The translations under genes and the position numbers were made by a program. From Ashinkailepas kermadecensis (lineage: Eukaryota > Arthropoda > Thecostraca > Neolepadidae): 64,000 nt of DNA. The notes under the pieces were generated by a model. That model had not been told where the DNA came from and made no database searches. It saw only the letters and a list, made by a program, of their open reading frames with translations. The stretch is taken from assembly GCA_034440615.1 (NCBI GenBank), contig JAOTOM010005102.1, positions 1-64,000 on the forward strand. Direction: 5' to 3'. Position 1 is the stretch's first letter. Every line of letters begins with the position of its first letter. Shown here one piece after another: positions 23,201-29,200 of the stretch.

Positions 23201-26200
23201 TCCAGGTTTTTAGGGCCGTTGTCAATAACTATGAAAATGGGATTCTTCAACTGGATACAAATTACATGCATACATTTGAACACTATACGTGAATCTTGAT
23301 CGTAAATGAGTCGATTTTCAGTTACATCCGACGCCTATGTGCAAATTATCCAGCAAGCCCTAAACATAAACTTACTCTTCAGGAGCTGGCAACACAGCAG
23401 CATGGACAAAGAATGACGAAGTTATTGGTAATATAAAACGGGCAATATGTTACAAACCACAACACGCCGACACTTGAATTTCGAAAACAAATTAAACAGC
23501 AACAAGCTATGAGAATACCCATCACGAAACCCAATCACGAAAACATTCAGGATCCGCCACTAATCCACAGCTCGCGTGAAAAGGGTACCAAGTTAAAACT
23601 ACAGAGAACAGTAGGCTATCATGCTCAATGTACAATTTGTTTGTTAGTCTTTTTATTGGGTGATTCACGACGCACTTTATGCACATTCACGGCTAATGTC
23701 GCCGCCCACACTATTTCCCGGTAGGCCGCGGATTTGGAAATTTCCCGGGCGGTGCGTGTGTTGAACCCGGGACCTTCGGTACCCAGAGCTTAACACCTTA
23801 ACCACTCGGCCATCTCCGCTCCATCAGTGTACAACGTCGTGCAAATTTCAGCCTTGATTTCTCGAGTCGAAAATAATTTTTGCAAAAGTAATAGTGCTCC
23901 AAAACAGCATTTCGGCTCTAAACCCACCTAAAACGGCCACCCCTAAAAGCAGACACGATCACTCAAGGCCACGCTGCGGACCACACACCACTGCAACACA
24001 TGGCGAGGACGAGCCCGGACCGAACCCGGCACGTACCGTTCTTCTTGCGCGGCTTCTTGGCGGCACCAGTCTGCGACGGCTGCGGCTGCGGCTGCGGCTG
24101 TGGCTGTGGTTGCCTCGCAGGCTCGCTGGCCTCAACACTGGGACGCGGGCGATACTTGGAGGGCGAGACTGCAGACAGACAGACAGACAGCTTGACGAAG
24201 CGCGCGAATTCAGCACGCTATTGAGTACATTCCGAACATGCCGGAGACTACAGGGCGCGTGAAGGTCGCCAGGCTCCTTCCCAGCACGCACTGAGGACCG
24301 CATTAGATATTGAAGAGACATAGGTGAACAGAAAAAGGAGCGCACCTAAACATGCTTCAAGACGCTGACTGACACCCGCGGAGAGCGTACAGGCTGCGAC
24401 ACAAAGCGAGCGCAAAGCCTTCGCCAGCTGCCCAGTTCCTGGCGAAGCTGAGCACTGATAACCTTTGCCACAGCTCTCAGCATGCTCGTGCAGCAGATAC
24501 CGATAACATCGCCAGCTATTGCCACCGATCCTGGTGTCATCATAAGCAATGCAATCGTGTTCACCGTGCGAAATATAAATGTTCATCAATGTAAATGTTA
24601 GCCGGCACAATTGTCTAGATGGGCCTGCTCTACGCCAGGCAGAGTTTGCTTAGATGCTGACCACACCACCCACTCTGTGAATTACAGCATTGGAAGAATA
24701 GTGATTTCTGCATTTGCCAGCATCCAAACATCACACAGTTAAAATTACAAGTTGCATACACAGTATGCTGAGGCTGTAAATAATAGCATAGCATTTGGTT
24801 TTCAGCTTATGGCGCCTCTACTTCGGTGTAATTTGGTGTAAAAGGTTACAATGAGCTATAAAAATATCACTAAGTGGAACTAAGTTGAACAAAATGTTGA
24901 CATTCCGACCAGAGAAATAGAATGCGAATATTCAGCACCGATTACAATTCAACGACGGAAATCAAGCCAATAGCTTAACGTGCTGCGTGTATGTATACTT
25001 AAGACATCCACAGATATGGCTCTTCTCGCGGTCGTATCACGAGAACAAAGTCGGATATCTTAACACAAAAAGGGGAACAGTTCACATGAATACACCTGTT
25101 AGCAATCAGTAAATCCATAAATACACGAAATAGCACACAATATATGAGTATAATTTAGAGATAGGCTTGTTAGGACTGTTTCCGTAATATGCCACATTGC
25201 ACCGTTTAATATTGCTCGGCAATCCATTGGAGGCTTCCGCGGTTCGGTACATAAACATCTGCCTCACTCCGATCGGAAATATGGAATGTCCATGTGCTTG
25301 TTTTGACGCGCATTCCAATTCACCGGATATTCACGAAATTGTACTTGTGCGAGATCATACGGCTGATCTAAAGCCATGACCAGTGTTAATAGCCACTGGG
25401 CGAATAGCCAAGCGAATGATACTCGGCTAGACCATGAGCTGATAACAACCCCAACTCGCCTATGACGTCACGCACTCGGTCACGCCGGCACCTCCCCGAA
25501 ACTACATGGGCATCGAAGTCGATAAGCTTCTGCACGCATGACATGAGTTAGTTAGTTAGTTTTTTGGGCTTCGGGGCGCACCCAACACTTTGGTTATAAC
25601 CCCCATTCAGCAGATGAGTGTCCACACACCGAAGTACAACATTTGGCACATGACAGAACCAGGCTATCGACAATCACAGGAAACACAGCACGGGGGATAG
25701 TATGTTCAACATGATGAAGCCCGATAACTATGCCGGTGCACCTTTAAACTGCCTGACCAGCATGTGGAATATGTACGAGGCTGCCAGCAATGACTGCAGT
25801 TGTAACATGAGCAGCATTTATCCCGTGCTACTATAGGATGTGTTTTGTCGGCGTTCAGTTTCACCTGATTTTGACTAAACCATATGAATACAATTGCAAG
25901 GGCAGCTTCAATCCGTCGAACAACATCGTCTATTTCAGATGTGTCCAGAAACAATGAACCGGGTGTCGTTAGCATACTGTGTAATACTGATACCATTGTC
26001 TGTGACATATACAACGGCACATGGCACACGACATAGCATTTACATTGCAAAGGCTTACATCATTGGACACAATATCATAGAGCAAGGGACCAAGGGAGGT
26101 CCCATGATGGTTGCGCAAGTTGAGTGCTGGCTGGAGCTCGGTATAGCGTCTGGCTAATCACGAAATGACAACGACCGGTCCACTGTCAGAGCGCCCTCGC

Positions 26201-29200
26201 GCTGGGGGCGGCGCATCTCCTCGACCCACAGTCGGCGGGACAAAGTGCTGCGACAACACGTACCCGCCGAAGACCAAAGGCACCGTTCAACTGGTCCAAT
26301 GTCAGCCAACCAGACAAACAGGTTTTTGTAGCATTACAAGGAGAGCATACCTTGGCCAAGAGGGGAAAAGAGCATCAGGCAGACATGCGCCTACTGCTCG
26401 AAAGGGACGGGGACGTGCAAGCAAACCCAAGGCGGCGTGTCTACCCATGCGTTGCATGTGCGGGAAACGTCGGCCTGTGCTGTGCCGGGGTAGCGACCAG
26501 TGATGTCACACGAGATGCACAAGCTTATCGCAAGCGGACCTTAGACGCCCAGCGCGCTCCGGGCGGGGGCCGGGTGTGGGGTGGGGGCACCCAACCCGGA
26601 GTGCCCGCGCGGTCATCAAGGCCAAGACCAAGCAGTGGTCTGCCGCGCGAGCAGCAAACCACCTGCAGGCGACCCGTGTCATGATCTATTCACCCGTTGT
26701 GAGCCGGCTACCATGTCCCAGCTCCGGATGGGGTGCTCATCACCTACGAGATCGACGCAACACAGGATCGCGCTAGCCGAGGACCCATACCGCCTCCAGT
26801 GTGGCCAGCCCGAAACGTCCGAACATCTCCTAACACAGTGTCCGGCTGTGGAGAGGCGGCGGCAGCGGCGCGGCTCTCTCCCCGCCACGAAGTGTGTCCC
26901 GGAGGACGAAGCAGCCAAATGTGTCGGCTACGTTCGGCGGGAGGGTCGCATCGACCCTGCGGACGGTGCGGCCACGGCTGGCGACTGCATCGACACTGCA
27001 TCCACCCTCTGGACGGTGCGGCCACGGCTGGCGACTGCGCGGGGCTGCCAGCGCCACGTCAAGGCCAACAAGAAGAAGGTCCCATGATACAACCAGAACG
27101 AATTTTCGATTGGTACAGACAGGTGCGGTCAGTCTTGCTGAGCTCGGTTCCCGTACAATTCGTCAGGCAGTGCACCCAACCGCACCCACCGAACGTATTC
27201 AGAAAGGTAACTCCCAAACCAAGTGCTATAAATTCCATTATGCCCTAATTCGTACTTAATTTGTGACGTTAGATCACATCAAAGCATTTACTGCCATCCA
27301 ACAAAACAAGGGTAATTTCCTGTGGTCCATAGCAGCGCATCCACCCGCACTCGTCCAACGTGTTCTGAAAGGAAACTTCGAAACCAAGTGCTATCAATTT
27401 CATGTTCTGATGTTATCTTTTTTCTTACGTTCGATCACATGCAAGCATTTGCTGTTATTGGGGTCCAGGGGCACATCAACTGCATGGGTTGCTCAGCGCC
27501 TGCGCATGAAAGCATTTACTACAATCCACCGAGGCAAACATAATTGTTGTGTGGTTCATAACCTGAAGAACTTTGTCCGTGACCGCAATGAGCGCAGTTT
27601 CCATGCAGTGGACTCTACGAAATATACGCTTTGTATTGACAAAGATATGCTTTGATTTGAAATATTAAGAAGCAAGGGCCACAGGGGCGGAGGCAGGGGC
27701 CGCAAACATCACGGCCGCAGCCGTCCTGACGCCAATCTCTTGGTCTTGGTTATTGGTTTTACGACACGTCGACTGTTTAGTCATATAGCGTCGCCAATCT
27801 CTCACGCCGATTGGTCGCGGGCGAAGAGTAGCGACAGGTGAGACTCGAACCCACAATCTTTCGATTGTGAGACGAGCATCTTACCCCTAGACCACTCGTC
27901 CCCCTGACGCCAATCTCAACAATCTGCATCGCAGCAATAATATTACCGACATCACAGCACTAGCCACTAAAGGTGCAGTTCTGATACATAACCAGGGTTG
28001 GATTTGTGCTCTGTAATCCTGGATGTGGAGAAGAAAATTATTGGGGAATCAAATGCTCAGGATATTTTCCTTCAAAATTATGACAACTGGATCTCAGTTT
28101 GCACTTCCCAGTGATTCTTGAGCACTTGATCACATGGTAGTTCACTGTCAAAAAGCACCCTTTAATTTCAAAATGGGACAAATGAGACAATGTTCTGGAG
28201 GATAATGTTCTGGATGCCAAAAATCCAGGAAGAGCCTATTTTTATAACAATGTGCATGACCCTGTCCTACACATCATGGCTAATATGCCACAGCCTTCAG
28301 CGTTGATGCATCAATGGTAATAAACAACAATCCCCACCACTCACCGCAGACGTCGCAGTTCCCCTGCTCACCGTTAATTCCGCAATCGTCCTTCACGGCC
28401 TCAACCAGGCGGCGGACGGCCGCCGCCAGTGCTGCCGCCTGGTGGTCGGCCGCGAAGCTGCGCCTCGTCAGCCGGACCTTGCACAGCGGGCACGGTGCCG
28501 GCCTCCTGGTCAGCTGGGTGATACAGCCCGTGCAGAAGATGTGGCCGCAGTCAGTCTGCGCAGGGTTGTCCAGCAGGTCCAGACTGCAGCGGTCATGGTG
28601 CACTGTCAGTGTGGCAGCCTCCCAAATATCCAGCAAATGCGTTAGTGGCGGCAGCTCATGGCTACAGAGTGTACTCCATGTGTCAGCAATGCTTATAATG
28701 TCCATTCATAGCACTGCTACCTGACACATGGCACGGTATCAGGTATACACGTGCAGTGCATCAGATAATCATGGGTAAGCTCCATGCCGGTCTAGCAGCA
28801 GCCCAAGCATATACGTGACTCAATAAGTCACTCGGATGTTATGCTGGACAAAACACACCCCTGTACATCAGCCAATGCCATCCCGACTGTTCAGCATGTG
28901 ACCGGCAGCCCACACCAAACACTCTCACGATCGTTCAGCAGGTGGCTGGCAGCCCACAACCAATGTCCTCCCAATCGTGCTACAGGAGGCCAGCAGCCCA
29001 CAACCAACGCCCTCCCGATCGTGCTACAGGAAGCTACTAGCCCACAGCCAACGCCCTCCCGAACGTGCACCAGCAGGCCAGCAGCACACAACCAACGCCC
29101 TCCCGACCGTGCAACAGGAGGCCAGCAGCACACAACCAACGCCCCCTGGCAGTGCAACAGGAGGCCAGCAGCACACAACCAACGCCCTCCCGACCGTGCA

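Noticed and set aside
28564..28620. Apparent HxxC instead of CxxC at the start of the BRCA1 RING
   Set aside because: Reading exon 3 upstream of its acceptor gives His three residues before the cysteine, but that part is intron. The real first cysteine is in exon 2 (31297-31219).
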